A stretch of 64,000 nucleotides of DNA from Begonia masoniana (GCA_022432975.1 CM039505.1:25303825-25367824); one strand, 5' to 3'. Shown: positions 21,352 through 33,874, numbered from the stretch's first letter. Program-made: numbers and translations. The notes: generated by a model from the letters alone, not told the origin.

Positions 21352-22086
21352 GTGAGAGGTCAAGGCAACGAGGATAGTAACACTATTGCCCAACTAACGG
21401 AGTTGGTGATTCGCCAATCCCGCTAGATTGAACAACTTGTGACTACTAGGGAAGAGCAAGGGAACTCTAGTTCGAATGCAACCCATGATCATGGTGGCGA
21501 ACGTTTCACTGACTTCGACCCCCGACATTTAATGGTCGAGTTTCGGATCCTATCCTATGCTGAGGAATGGATTCGGAAAATTGAGGACATGTTCATGTAT
21601 GCAAAGGTTGATGAAAGAGACAAGGTCACATATGTTGTTTTCCGCCTAGAACTGGATGCAAGGCATTGGTGGGACGCAATCCGGAGCACTACTAACGTGG
21701 GAACTATGACCTGAGAAATGTTTAAGACTGCTTTCTTTGACAAGTACTTTAGCCGAGCTGGATGCAAGGCATTGGTGGGACTCAATCCAAAGCACTACTA
21801 ACGTGGGAACTATGACCTGGGAAATGTTTAAGACTGCTTTCTTTGACAAGTACTTTAGCCGAGCTGTTCGGGCTAGTAAGAAAATGGAGTTTATGCAGTT
21901 GCGCCAAACCGGTTCTGTGGCAAACTATATTTGTAAGTTCGAGGCATTGTCCTGTTTTGCACCCCGTTTGGTGAAGGATGAAGAAGATAAGATTTATCAA
22001 TTCGTTCAAGGATTGAAGCCAAACCTGTTTAGGGGAGTGAAGACTGTAGGGATCCATAATATAATTTCTTCTGAGGTGGCTGATAA
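21352..22086 (+). pseudogene. Element D gag, left part
   Basis: The frame aligns with the gag start of element E, but the start ATG has become GTG (21352). A Q codon is TAG at 21424 and the W of MTWEMF is TGA at 21712-21714. The capsid-like region shows AEEWIRKIEDMF, ELDARHWWD and [14 protein letters not shown] 106-bp tandem duplication (21652-21757, repeated 21758-21863) shifts the frame and repeats the HWWD-to-KYF segment. The gene is cut at 22086 by element E and continues at 33206. No Gag could be made. Confidence 0.93.
21652..21863 (+). repeat. 106-bp tandem duplication inside element D gag
   Basis: Both copies begin CTGGATGCAAGGCATTGGTG and run to TTTAGCCGAG. 106 is not a multiple of three, so the frame shifts. 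The copies differ at about four positions. One of these is the TGA stop, present only in the first copy. Confidence 0.95.
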
Positions 22087-22371
22087 TGTAACGACCCCAG
22101 AAGGATCGTCACATAATCCATATCTTTCTTAATCATTTAATTCTTATTACTCACACTCAACCTATTTTCGGTAATATATTTTTTTTTCTTGAACATCTCT
22201 TAAACTGGGTCTGACAACAAAGAAATAACTTACATCGACCGGTGGTCATGTGTGCTTCACGTGACCGACTTAAAACATTACCTGGACATTAAACAATAAG
22301 AGAATACTCACATCATCCGGTCACTAGACGACAAATTAACATTCACAACATCCGGTAAAGAATTACACTAC

Positions 22372-22950
22372 ATCTGCCGATCACTAGACGACAAAATAAC
22401 ATTCTCATCATCCGATGGCTTAAACACTCTACATCTGCTGATCGCTAGACGACAAAATAGCACTTTCATCATCCGATGGCTTAGACACTACATCTGCCGA
22501 TCGCTAGACGACAAGATAACACTCTCATCATCCGATGGCTTAGACACTACATCTACCGATCGCTAGACGACAAAATAGCACTTTCATCATCCGATGGCTT
22601 AGACACTACATCTGCCGATCGCTAGAAGACAAAATAGCACTTTCATCATCCGATGGCTTAGACACTACATCTGCCGATCACTAGAAGACAAAATAGCACT
22701 TTCATCATCCGATGGCTTAGACACTACATCTGCCGATCGCTAGACGACAAAATAGCACTTTCATCATCCGATGGCTTAGACACTACATCTGCCGATCGCT
22801 AGACGACAAAATAGCACTTTCATCATCCGATGGCTTAGACACTACATCTGCCGATTGCTAGACGACAAAATAGCACTTTCATCATCCGATGACTTAGACA
22901 CTACATCTGCCGATCGCTAGACGACAAGATAACACTCTCATCATCCGATG
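22372..22950. repeat. 59-bp tandem repeat, about 10 copies (E 3' LTR)
   Basis: Each unit joins CATCTGCCGATCGCTAGACG and ACAAAATAGCACTTTCATCA blocks to CCGATGGCTTAGACAC. Copies vary at a few positions (GCTAGAAGAC, ACAAGATAACACTCTC). The 5' LTR holds the same family at 29660-30803. Confidence 0.95.
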
Positions 22951-23302
22951 GAAATTACCAAAACTCACCTGAATCTTAACTTAGTAACCATAAACCTCAA
23001 AGAGTAAAAATCATAAACTCATCTAAAATACGCATAGCGGAAGACTCAAGAAAAACAACCATTCATTGATCCTTAAAATCGTATTCAGACTCTAAAGACA
23101 AGCCCTTCAAATCCAAATCTCATTGTTATAAGAAATTCTGTTCTATTTAGTCATCTGTTCATCGTAAACTTTTCTGACTTACTATGAGCATAACAGGGAA
23201 CTTAATCGCCTATCCAGCCTTCACTGTCACACTGAGCATCCTCCGGCAACCAACTTTAAACATCATCTCTGGACTGGAAATCCTCACCTTCTAACTCTTC
23301 AC

Positions 23303-24055
23303 CTACATCATAAGATTTAACTATAAGCCTAATGCTTAGTAAGGAATGCAACACTAACATGGATGCATGAATGTATAATTTGGGAAAATCACATGCTCAT
23401 AAGTCTTTTCTTGTTCATATCTTTGCTCGTAATCATCATTCATAGTCATGGATCATATTCATCATTCATAGTCATGGATCATATTCATCATTCATAGTCA
23501 TGGATCATATTCATCATTCATAGTCATGGATCATATTCATCATTCATAGTCATTGATCATATTCATCATTCATAGTCTTTGATCATATTCTTCATTTAGG
23601 TTGTGTGGATTAAAAGAGGATTTGTGCCGGTAAAGGGGGTTCGACAGTGAGTTTGATCTTGTTCCCTACTGCGGGTCGTATTCATATGTCCCTCTTTGGA
23701 CTGTGACATACGCCGAACCGCCCCCAACCCTCACTTAGTCCACGTTGCATAAATCTTATATATATACATATATACATACATATCTTGTTCATGGAAAACA
23801 TGCATTAAAACATTTTCTTATGCTTGAGAAACATTCATGATGCATGAACCCCATCAGACTATGACAAGGAACATACCAGAGCAGACAACTTCACATTCAC
23901 TAGCAGGTCATCAAATAGTATAACTCACAACATTCATCAATCCTTCAAGTGCAGACAAGCTCATCATCATAAGGTAAACATTAGACATCTAAAACAACCT
24001 AGTACTCCCACGATGTAGAGCTCTATTAGCCGGAAATCTTAATACATTCACTTAC
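23303..24055 (-). other. Candidate LTR leader intron 2 of element E, complementary ends by wobble
   Basis: On the sense (minus) strand the donor-side arm is TCTACATCGTGGGA (24019-24006) and the acceptor-side arm is TCTTATGATGTAGG (23315-23302). All 14 positions can pair, ten by Watson-Crick and four by G-U. The interval also contains the 26-bp array (23434-23595). The 5' LTR of E has lost both arms. Confidence 0.5.
23434..23595. repeat. 26-bp tandem repeat, about 6 copies (E 3' LTR)
   Basis: The unit starts CATCATTCATAGTCATGG and continues ATCATATT. The last copies are diverged (CATTGATC, CTTTGATC). The 5' LTR has about 61 copies. Confidence 0.95.
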
Positions 24056-24752
24056 CTAGTCTCCTTAGCACTTGAGCTCCTTTCTCTTCAAACTTCTTCA
24101 CCTAAAACATTTACATTGCAGTAGTTAAAACAAAATCCTAATAGTTCTAATCTCAAGTTATCCTAAGATTTAATAGCTAAAGTCATTCCCGAATCCTTAG
24201 TCTAATACCCTGTGCAGTTTGAAATTCAAATCCCAGAACAGACAGATTTGATTATCGATTACTCAGGGGTGGTTGTTCTAAATGTCCAGAATAGATTTGA
24301 TAAAAGCATTCCCACTCTCAGATTTCAAATGTTCTTATTATTAGTCGGCCATTGGAAAATCCAAAACTCCAATGCCGAGTAGAAAACAGGCTAACAAACT
24401 AATAGATAGCTACGTTGTCTATTGCATACCTCGGGCACAGAGTAGTTGAGTAGTGGCAGAGAAACCGATCGTCGAAGAGAGTGTGCTGAAAGCAGAGTTC
24501 AAGAGCTTGGGAGGGAAGAAATTGCCGAAAAGGAAGGTGTCGGCTACAGTGGTTCAAGTGAGGTTTAAAACATTTCATTTTTCTTTATATATTGGTCATC
24601 ACCCTCCATTATTACAACTTTGCCACCCAACCTAGTTTAAATCCACATGAAATTAATTATTCTTGGTATAAAACTCTAAACCGTGAAGATTGAATATTTA
24701 TGACCGTTAATATAGTTAGGAAGTCACCTGGCTGAAGTTGTCGGGTGTTACA

Positions 24753-24765
24753 TCCACCCCTCCTT
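24753..24765 (-). other. Polypurine tract of element E
   Basis: On the minus strand AAGGAGGGGTGGA lies directly against the 3' LTR. It is the plus-strand primer site for reverse transcription. Confidence 0.85.
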
Positions 24766-24793
24766 AAACAAAATTTTCGTCCCCAAAAATTGA

Positions 24794-27700
24794 TCAAACA
24801 AATAACTCTGGATACTCGCCTAACATGTCTTGTCGTCGCTCCCAAGTGGCTTCTTCAATGCCATGATTCTTCCATAAGACTTTAACCAACGGAATCTCTT
24901 TATTCCTCAGAGTCTTAACTGCGGATTCCAATATCTGCACTGGCTTCTCTTCATACGTTAGTGTTGGCTCAATCTCAAAATCCACTGGTTTAACAACTTG
25001 TGTAGGGTCCCGTTACATTTTCTTAACATTGACACATGGAAAACATTATGAACTTTATCCAATGATGAGCCAACTGCAGTCTGTAAGCTGTACTACCGAT
25101 TCTAGCCAAAACAGGGAATGGTCCAATAAATCGTGGATTAAGCTTTCCCTTCCTACCAAATCTTAGTACTCCTTTAAATGGTGAAACCTTCAGGAAAACT
25201 TCATCACCAACAGGAAATTCAAGATCTCTCCTCCTTTGGTCTGCATAACTTTTCTGTCGGCTTTGTGCAGTATTCATTTTCCTTTTAATAGTGGCAATCT
25301 TGTCTGACATCTGCTGCAACATCTTGGGACCTAGGAGTTTTGCTTCCCCAACTTCATCCCAATACAGCGGTGATCTACATTTCCTACCATACAACGCCTC
25401 ATAAGGTGCCATTCCGATAGTGGACTGATAACTGTTATTGTAAGAGAACTCAACCAAGGGTAGGTATCAGCTCCAAGATGTCTGGAACTCTAGCACACAA
25501 GCCCTCAACATATCCTCAAGTATTTGGATAGTCCTTTCTGATTAACCATCTGTCTGCTGATGGAAAGCAGTGCTGAAAGACAACTTTGTATCTAATGTGC
25601 CTTGCAAACTTTGCCAAAACCTTGAGGTGAATCTAGGATCACGATCTGAGACAATAGATGCAGGGATTCCATGCAACCTAATAACTTCTCGTACATAAAG
25701 ATCAGCAAGCTGGTCCATCGAGTAAGTTGTCCTTACTGGTAAGAAATAGGCTGATTTCGTCAATCTATCAATCACAACCCAAATACTATCATGTCCCTTA
25801 GTTGTCTTAAGTAATCCTACAATGAAATCCATAGCTATGTGTTCCCACTTCCACTCGGGAATAGGTAAAGGATGAAGGGTACCTCCTGGATGTTGGTGCT
25901 CGGCTTTAACTTGTTGGCAAACCAAACATGACTCTACATACTTAGCAACATCTCTCTTTAAGTTTGGCCACCAATAGAGTAACTTCAGGTCTCGATACAT
26001 CTTGGCGCTGCCAGGATGTACAGAAAAGGGGAGACGAATGCGCCTCAGCCAAAATTAACTTACGTAATCCTTCATCATTAGGGACATACCATCTATTTCT
26101 AAACCTCAGAATCCCATCCTTGGAAAGACTAAACTTGGAGGTGGTGTCCTTCACCTTGTTCATCATACTGTTATTCTCTTCTGAATCCTTCTGTTGTGCT
26201 TCTTTGATCTTTTCCAGAACCGTCGGTTGAATGGTCAAATTTGCAAGCAAAGCTGACAACTCTAGAACTATCTCCAACTCCAATTTCTGAATCTCTGTCC
26301 TCAAAGGTATAGACATAGTTGATACAACGGGTTGCATTGTTGTTGACATCCTGCTCAATGCGTCAGCTACAGAGTTAGCCTTGCCCGGGTGATACTTGAT
26401 CTCAAAGTCGTAATCCTTAACAAATTCCAACCAACGCCTCTGCCTCATGTTCAATTCGTTTTGTGTAAAGAGGTACTTCAGACTTTTATGGTCAGAAAAC
26501 ACCTCACACTGCTGCCATATAAGTAGTGTCTCCATATCTTCAAAGCAAAAACAACAGCGGCTAATTCTAAATCATGGGTGGGATAGTTCTGTTCATAACT
26601 CTTTAACTGCCTAGAGGCATACGCTACAACTTTGCCTTCTTGCATCAAAACACAGCCCAAACCAACTTTTGATGCATCACAAAATACGCTAAACTTTCCT
26701 TCTTCGGTTGGAAGGGTCAATACCGGGGCTGTTGTTAACTTCACCTTCAATGTCTGGAAGCTATCCTCACATGCTTCAGTCCAAGAATACTTGTTGTCCT
26801 TCTTTGTCAAATTCGTCAGGGGCTTAGCTATCATAGAAAATCTGTGATGAGATTTCTGTAATAGCCTGCCAATCCAAGGAAACTGCGGACTTCACTGGCA
26901 TTCTTTGGTTGTGGTCAATCCTTTACTGCCTGAATTTTGGTCGGGTCCACTGATATGCCATTAGCAGAAACTACATGACCAAGAAAATTAACCTTGTCCA
27001 ACCAAAATTCACACTTGGACAATTTGGCATAGAGCTGGTGCTCCTTTAATGTCATCAAAACTACTCTTAAATGCTCTGCATGGTCAGCTTCAGTCCGTGA
27101 GTATATCAGGATATCATCTATGAACACAATTACAAATTTGTCCAAATACTCACGAAACACTCGATTCATTAAGTCCATAAAGGCTGCAGGTGCATTGGTC
27201 AGTCCAAATGACATGACCAAGAATTCGTAGTGTCCATAACGGGTTCTGAAGGCTGTCTTTGGTATATCTCCTTCCTTAACTTTCAGTTGGTAATAACCCG
27301 AACGTAAATCTATTTTTGAAAACACCTTTGCTCCTTGCAATTGGTCAAACAAATCATCAATCCGAGGTAAGGGGTACTTATTCTTGATTGTCAAGTTATT
27401 TAGCTCCCTATAGTCTATGCACATTCTAAGGGAACCATCTTTCTTCTTGACAAATAAGACAGGTGCACCCCAAGGGGAACTGCTAGGGCGTATAAATCCT
27501 TTGTCTACTAATTCCTGTAGTTGGACTTTTAACTCCTTTAGCTCAACAGGTGCCATCCGATAAGGATTCTTAGATACGGGTAAGGCCTCAGGGTACGTAT
27601 CTATTACAAACTCTATTTCTCTATCAGGTGGTAATCCTGGCAAATCATCCAAGAATGCCTTAGGGAACTCTCGGACTATGGGGATATCTTGTAACTCTAT

Positions 27701-29212
27701 CTTATTCCTCACCCGAACAACCATTATGCTAGCTAAGTAACTCTCACAGCCATTTTTCAGTAACCGGTAAATTTCTAGTGAGGATATAATCGGTATTTTG
27801 CTTATCTTAGGAATAGCTTGGAAGGAATAATGATCACCATTTGGGGGTCGAAAATCAACCATCCCAGATCTACAACTTATTGTGGCATAATGCCTAAATA
27901 ACCAATCCATTCCTAATATCCCCTCATACCCTTTCATGTCAATTACAATCAGTTCTACATATAGTTTCTTACTTCCTAAGGACACAACATCACCTTTAAC
28001 AATCTGTTCTGAATGTAGGGACTTCCCTGATGGTAACATAACATTATATGGCCTTTCGGCTGGTAAAAGTTCTAAGTTGTGTTGGCATACAAACAAAGTT
28101 GATATAAACGAGTGTGTGGCTCTCGTATCTATAAGTGTGTAAGCAGCAAAACCACAGATCATAATGGTACCTGTTATGACTGTATGCTGCACGGCTTCCT
28201 CATCCTCCATCATTGCATAGACTCTAGGTGCTACCCTTGCACGGTTCGGATCTGGCAGCATGGGGCAGTCTCTGACTATATGTCCAACCTTATCACATCT
28301 GAAACAGCGGCTAGAACGCAACTTGCATTCGCCGGGGTGGTTCTTCTGACAGGTGGGGCATAAGGGTGCCAGAGGCCACTTCCCTTTTCCTTGGTCATCA
28401 TTCTGGTTGAGGGGTCTCTTTATACCTTGTTGTTGTTGCTGTGGTCCCCTGTTCTGTTGCGGCTGCCATCCTTTATTCTGACGTGGTGGTGGCTGAGTTT
28501 CCTTCGTGAATTTTCTTGGCTGCTCACGCTGTGCATATGCTGTCATTTCCGCCTCTTCCAGCTCCAAGGCCTTAGCCGTCACTTCACCATAAGGTACATT
28601 GTGTATCCCAGCAGTCTTTACTTTCATGTACAAACTCGGCTTCAGTCCTTGAACAAATTGGTAAATCCTGTACTCATCATTCTCAATCATTCGGGGGGCA
28701 AATCGTGAAAAAGCATCAAATTTGCATATATAATCCGTCGCAGAGTCAGTTTGTCGTAGATTCATGAACTCCTTTTTCTTGTTGACCCGAATAGTCCTAT
28801 TGAAGTACTTGTCAAAGAAGGAAGTCTTAAACATTTCCCAGGTCATAGCTCCGGCATTAGCGGTGTTCTCGATCGAGTCCCACCAATGCTTTGCACTTAA
28901 TTCCAAATGAAAGACAGCATATGTGACCTTATCTCCTTCATCAACCTTTGCGTACTTAAACATGTCTTCTATCTTTCGAACCCACTCCTCAGCATAAATA
29001 GGATCCGAAACATGTCCATTAAACACCGGGGGTCGAAGCCGGTGGAAACGCTCACCCCCATGATCATGAGTCGCATTAGTACTGGAGTTGCCTTGTTCCT
29101 CTCTAGCAGTCATCAGTTGTTCGATCTGGCGAGATTGGCGCATGACCAACTCTGTTAACTGAGCAATGACATTGCTATCCTCATTGGTCTCTCTCTGCTG
29201 ACCTCTAACCAT
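24794..29212 (-). pseudogene. Gag-pol polyprotein of element E, broken
   Basis: The start is taken at MVRGQQRE (29212); the upstream in-frame ATG at 29230 lies in a candidate short leader intron. In order: Gag capsid ([31 protein letters not shown]), zinc knuckle [14 protein letters not shown] near 28309-28268, a protease whose active triad reads DTR instead of DTG ([10 protein letters not shown], near 28133-28107), and RT with FIDDILIYS near 27126-27100. After a W-to-TGA stop near 26912 and a frameshift near 26860 come RNase H ([23 protein letters not shown]), integrase ([24 protein letters not shown]) with a CAA-to-TAA stop near 25540, and a chromodomain-like tail (EEATWERRQDMLGEYPELFV) ending at 24794. 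The mutated protease alone would prevent processing. Confidence 0.95.
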
Positions 29213-29222
29213 TTTGGGATTC

Positions 29223-29285
29223 CTAGACAATTAATTATAAATGCATCTTAACTTAGTGACATTTACTGAAATCATAAATACTTAC
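29223..29285 (-). other. Candidate short intron between primer site and gag, element E
   Basis: Sense strand: GCAACT/GTAAGTATTT and TTGTCTAG/GAATCCC, then ATGGTTAGAGG. At 63 nt it is shorter than most plant introns. D has the same layout and length (21276-21338), and F has 68 nt (39568-39635). Weak support. Confidence 0.3.
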
Positions 29286-29360
29286 AGTTGCTGGAGTGTG
29301 CTCACGTGACAGTCAGTGCTGGAAGGCAGTCATGCAGAATCGGTTTTAGAACCCGGTTTT

Positions 29361-29372
29361 GCTCTGATACCA
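29361..29372 (-). other. Primer binding site of element E
   Basis: The reverse complement reads TGGTATCAGAGC, 4 bp inside the 5' LTR edge at 29377. Confidence 0.95.
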
Positions 29373-29659
29373 TAATTGTAACGACCCCAGAAGGATCGTC
29401 ACATAATCCATATCTTTCTTAATCATTTAATTCTTATTACTCACACTCAACCTATTTTCGGTAATATATTTTTTTTTCTTGAACATCTCTTAAACTGGGT
29501 CTGACAACAAAGAAATAACTTACATCGACCGATGGTCATGTGTGCTTCACGTGACCGACTTAAAACATTACCTGGACATTAAACAATAAGAGAATACTCA
29601 CATCATCCGGTCACTAGACGACAAATTAACATTCACATCATCCGGTGAAGAATTGCACT

Positions 29660-30803
29660 ACATCTGCCGATCACTAGACGACAAAATAACATTCTCATCA
29701 TCCGATGGCTTAAACACTCCACATCTGCCGATCGCTAGATGACAAAATAGCACTTTCATCATCCGATGGCTTAGACACTACATCTGCCGATCGCTAGACG
29801 ACAAGATAACACTCTCATCATTCGATGGCTTAGACACTACATCTGCCGATCGCTAGACGACAAAATAGCACTTTCATCATCCGATGGCTTAGACACTACA
29901 TCTGCGATCGCTAGACGACAAAATAGCACTTCATCATCCGATGGCTTAGACATTACATCTGCCACTTTCTAGACGACCAAAATAGCACTTTCATGCCGAT
30001 CGCTAGACGACAAAATAGCACTTTCATCATCCGATGGCTTAGACACTACATCTGCCGATCGCTAGAAGACAAAATAGCACTTTCATCATCCGATGGCTTA
30101 GACACTACATCTGCCGATCGCTAGACGACAAAATAGCACTTTCATCATCCGATGGCTTAGACATTACATCTGCCGATCGCTAGACGACAAAATAGCACTT
30201 TCATCATCCGATGGCTTAGACACTACATCTGCCGATCGCTAGACGACAAAATAGCACTTTCATCATCCGATGGCTTAGACACTACATCTGCCGATCGCTA
30301 GACGACAAAATAGCACTTTCATCATCCGATGGCTTAGACACTACATCTGCCGATCGCTAGACGACAAAATAGCACTTTCATCATCCGATGGCTTAGACAC
30401 TACATCTGCCGATCGCTAGACGACAAAATAGCACTTTCATCATCCGATGGCTTAGACACTACATCTGCCGATCGCTAGACGACAAAATAGCACTTTCATC
30501 ATCCGATGGCTTAGACACTACATCTGCCGATCGCTAGACGACAAAATAGCACTTTCATCATCCGATGGCTTAGACACTACATCTGCCGATCGCTAGATGA
30601 CAAAATAGCACTTTCATCATCCGATGGCTTAGACACTACATCTGCCGATCGCTAGACGACAAAATAGCACTTTCATCATCCGATGGCTTAGACACTACAT
30701 CTGCCGATCGCTAGACGACAAAATAGCACTTTCATCATCCGATGGCTTAGACACTACATCTGCCGATCGCTAGACGACAAAATAGCACTTTCATCATCCG
30801 ATG
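29660..30803. repeat. 59-bp tandem repeat, about 19 copies (E 5' LTR)
   Basis: Same family as 22372-22950. The right half is almost perfectly uniform, and one scrambled unit lies near 29950-30005. Each unit has CATCATCCGATG and a CTAGACGACAAAA stretch. Confidence 0.97.
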
Positions 30804-30901
30804 TTTAGTAAGGAATTGCACACTAACCTGGATGCATGAATGTATAATTTGGGAAAATCACATGCTCATAAGTCTTTTCTTGTTCATATCTTTGCTCGTA
30901 C

Positions 30902-32496
30902 TCATCATTCATAGTCATGGATCATATTCATCATTCATAGTCATGGATCATATTCATCATTCATAGTCATGGATCATATTCATCATTCATAGTCATGGAT
31001 CATATTCATCATTCATAGTCATGGATCATATTCATCATTCATAGTCATGGATCATATTCATCATTCATAGTCATGGATCATATTCATCATTCATAGTCAT
31101 GGATCATATTCATCATTCATAGTCATGGATCATATTCATCATTCATAGTCATGGATCATATTCATCATTCATAGTCATGGATCATATTCATCATTCATAG
31201 TCATGGATCATATTCATCATTCATAGTCATGGATCATATTCATCATTCATAGTCATGGATCATATTCATCATTCATAGTCATGGATCATATTCATCATTC
31301 ATAGTCATGGATCATATTCATCATTCATAGTCATGGATCATATTCATCATTCATAGTCATGGATCATATTCATCATTCATAGTCATGGATCATATTCATC
31401 ATTCATAGTCATGGATCATATTCATCATTCATAGTCATGGATCATATTCATCATTCATAGTCATGGATCATATTCATCATTCATAGTCATGGATCATATT
31501 CATCATTCATAGTCATGGATCATATTCATCATTCATAGTCATGGATCATATTCATCATTCATAGTCATGGATCATATTCATCATTCATAGTCATGGATCA
31601 TATTCATCATTCATAGTCATGGATCATATTCATCATTCATAGTCATGGATCATATTCATCATTCATAGTCATGGATCATATTCATCATTCATAGTCATGG
31701 ATCATATTCATCATTCATAGTCATGGATCATATTCATCATTCATAGTCATGGATCATATTCATCATTCATAGTCATGGATCATATTCATCATTCATAGTC
31801 ATGGATCATATTCATCATTCATAGTCATGGATCATATTCATCATTCATAGTCATGGATCATATTCATCATTCATAGTCATGGATCATATTCATCATTCAT
31901 AGTCATGGATCATATTCATCATTCATAGTCATGGATCATATTCATCATTCATAGTCATGGATCATATTCATCATTCATAGTCATGGATCATATTCATCAT
32001 TCATAGTCATGGATCATATTCATCATTCATAGTCATGGATCATATTCATCATTCATAGTCATGGATCATATTCATCATTCATAGTCATGGATCATATTCA
32101 TCATTCATAGTCATGGATCATATTCATCATTCATAGTCATGGATCATATTCATCATTCATAGTCATGGATCATATTCATCATTCATAGTCATGGATCATA
32201 TTCATCATTCATAGTCATGGATCATATTCATCATTCATAGTCATGGATCATATTCATCATTCATAGTCATGGATCATATTCATCATTCATAGTCATGGAT
32301 CATATTCATCATTCATAGTCATGGATCATATTCATCATTCATAGTCATGGATCATATTCATCATTCATAGTCATGGATCATATTCATCATTCATAGTCAT
32401 GGATCATATTCATCATTCATAGTCATGGATCATATTCATCATTCATAGTCATGGATCATATTCATCATTCATAGTCATGGATCATATTCATCATTC
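30902..32496. repeat. 26-bp tandem repeat, about 61 copies (E 5' LTR)
   Basis: Essentially identical units beginning CATCATTCATAGTCATGG. The length of 1595 bp compares with 162 bp in the sister LTR. Uniformity implies very recent expansion or a sequencing or assembly artefact. Confidence 0.99.
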
Positions 32497-33205
32497 ACTT
32501 ACCTGGTCTCCTTAGCACTTGCGCTCCTTTCTCTTCAAACTTCTTCACCTAAAACATTTACATTGCAGTAGTTAAAACAAAATCCTAATAGTTCTAATCT
32601 CAAGTTATCCTAAGATTTAATAGCTAAAGTCATTCCTGAATCCTTAGTCTAATACCCTGTGCAGTTTGAAATTCAAATCCCAGAACAGACAGATTTGATT
32701 ATCGATTACTCAGGGGTGGTTGTTCTAAATGTCCAGAATCGATTTGATAAAAGCATTCCCACTCTCAGATTTCAATGTTCTTATTATTAGTCCGCCCATT
32801 GGAAAATCCAAAACTCCAATGCCGAGTAGAAAACAGGGCTAACAAACTAACAGATAGCTACGTTGTCTATTGCATACCTCGGGCACAGAGTAGTCGAGTA
32901 GTGGCAGAGAAACCGATCGTCGAAGAGAGTGTGCTGAAAGCAGAGTTCAAGAGCTTGGGAGGGAAGAAATCGCCGAAAAGGAAGGTGTCGGCTACAGTGG
33001 TTCAAGTGAGGTTTAAAACATTTCCTTTTTCTTTATATATTGGTCATCACCCTCCATTATTACAACTTTGCCACCCAACCTAGTTTAAATCCACATGAAA
33101 TTAATTATTCTTGGTATAAAACTCTAAACTGTGAAGATTGAATATTTATGACCGTTAATACAGTTAGGAAGTCACCTGGCTGAAGTTGTCGGGTGTTACA
33201 GATAA

Positions 33206-33874
33206 GGCTTTGGAATTGAAAGATGTTGAGATAACAGTGCAGGGGCAATGCGATCAGCCAAGGAAGTTTATCAGAGAAGCTCAGCCACCACCACACCAGG
33301 GCAAAGGTTGGCAGGCACAACAGAACAGGGGACCACAGCAACAACAGAAAGGTGTGAAGAGGCCCTTCAATCCAAATGATGACCAAGGAAAAGGAAAACG
33401 ACCTCAAGCCCCTCTATGTTTTACCTGTCAGAAGAATCATTATGGAGAATGCAAACTATACACGGGCCGTTGTTATAGGTGTGACAAGGTTGGCCATGTT
33501 GTTAAGGATTGTCCAATGCCGCCAGACACGAATCGTACGAAGGTGGCACCTAGAGTTTTCTCCATGATGGAAGATGATGATGCGGAGCAGCAAACGATTA
33601 TAACAAGTATGATTAAGATTTGTGGTAAACCCACATACACACTTATAGATACCGGTGATACCCATTCTTTCGTAGCAACTACATTTGCATGTAGGTATAA
33701 TTTATGGACTCTTCTAGCCGATAAGTCGTTTAGTGTCATGTTACCGTCGGGAGAATCCTTACATTTTGAACAAGTAGTAAAGGGTGAAATTGTATTAGTA
33801 GGGGACAAAGAGATATATGTAGAGTAGATTTTAATTGATATGAAGGGATACGAAGTCATTTTGGGTATGGACTG
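33206..33874 (+). pseudogene. Element D gag end and protease start, resumed after E
   Basis: The frame continues from 22086 once element E and one duplication are removed (ALELKDVEI...). A proline- and glutamine-rich linker is followed by the zinc knuckle CYRCDKVGHVVKDC near 33472-33513 and a protease with an intact DTG (LIDTGDTHSFVATTF, near 33640-33685). A TAG at 33824-33826 stops it, after which the protease flap region ILIDMKGYEVILGMD runs into element F at 33875, in the codons of the conserved GMDWLF stretch. It continues at 47150. Confidence 0.92.

Larger units (their letters stand above)
22087..24752 (-). mobile_element. 3' LTR of element E
   Basis: 2666 bp. It keeps the full leader modules: on the minus strand a TATA-like box (24591-24583), donor GAG/GTATGC (24430/24429), acceptor GTTTTAG (24103-24102), a 46-nt mini-exon (24101-24056), donor GTAAGTG (24055 downwards) and acceptor GATGTAG (23304-23303). 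A G-box lies at 22258-22263. It carries about 10 copies of a 59-bp repeat and 6 of a 26-bp repeat. Confidence 0.94.
22087..33200 (-). mobile_element. Element E: chromodomain Ty3/gypsy retrotransposon, minus strand, in D gag
   Basis: Perfect target duplication GATAA (22082-22086, 33201-33205). The LTRs (22087-24752, and 29377-33200 as 5' LTR) have edges TGTAACGACCCC...GGGTGTTACA on the plus strand. Primer site 29361-29372 and purine tract 24753-24765, both on the minus strand. Unique parts of the two LTRs differ at only a few positions in the first 300 bp, so E looks young. The LTRs nevertheless differ by 1.2 kb, because tandem arrays expanded and two blocks were lost in the 5' LTR. Confidence 0.95.
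29377..33200 (-). mobile_element. 5' LTR of element E, repeat-expanded
   Basis: 3824 bp against 2666 bp for its partner. The 59-bp array is doubled (29660-30803) and the 26-bp array grown tenfold (30902-32496). The unique blocks that correspond to 22950-23337 and 23596-24047 of the other LTR are missing. Both array edges join unique sequence abruptly (CCGATG/TTTAGTAAGG near 30803, CATTCACTTACC near 32496). A G-box is at 29548-29553. Confidence 0.93.

Noticed and set aside
24453..24635. Plus-strand frames at 24453-24635 and 32775-33083 as a host gene
   Set aside because: They are the same LTR leader of E read on the wrong strand in both LTRs.
29212..29230. Gag start of E at 29230
   Set aside because: The downstream ATG (29212) matches the start of gag in element A and the equivalent GTG in D. 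The six extra codons fall in a candidate intron.
30902..32496. CRISPR-like array
   Set aside because: Units are contiguous identical 26-mers with no unique spacers, in a plant LTR.
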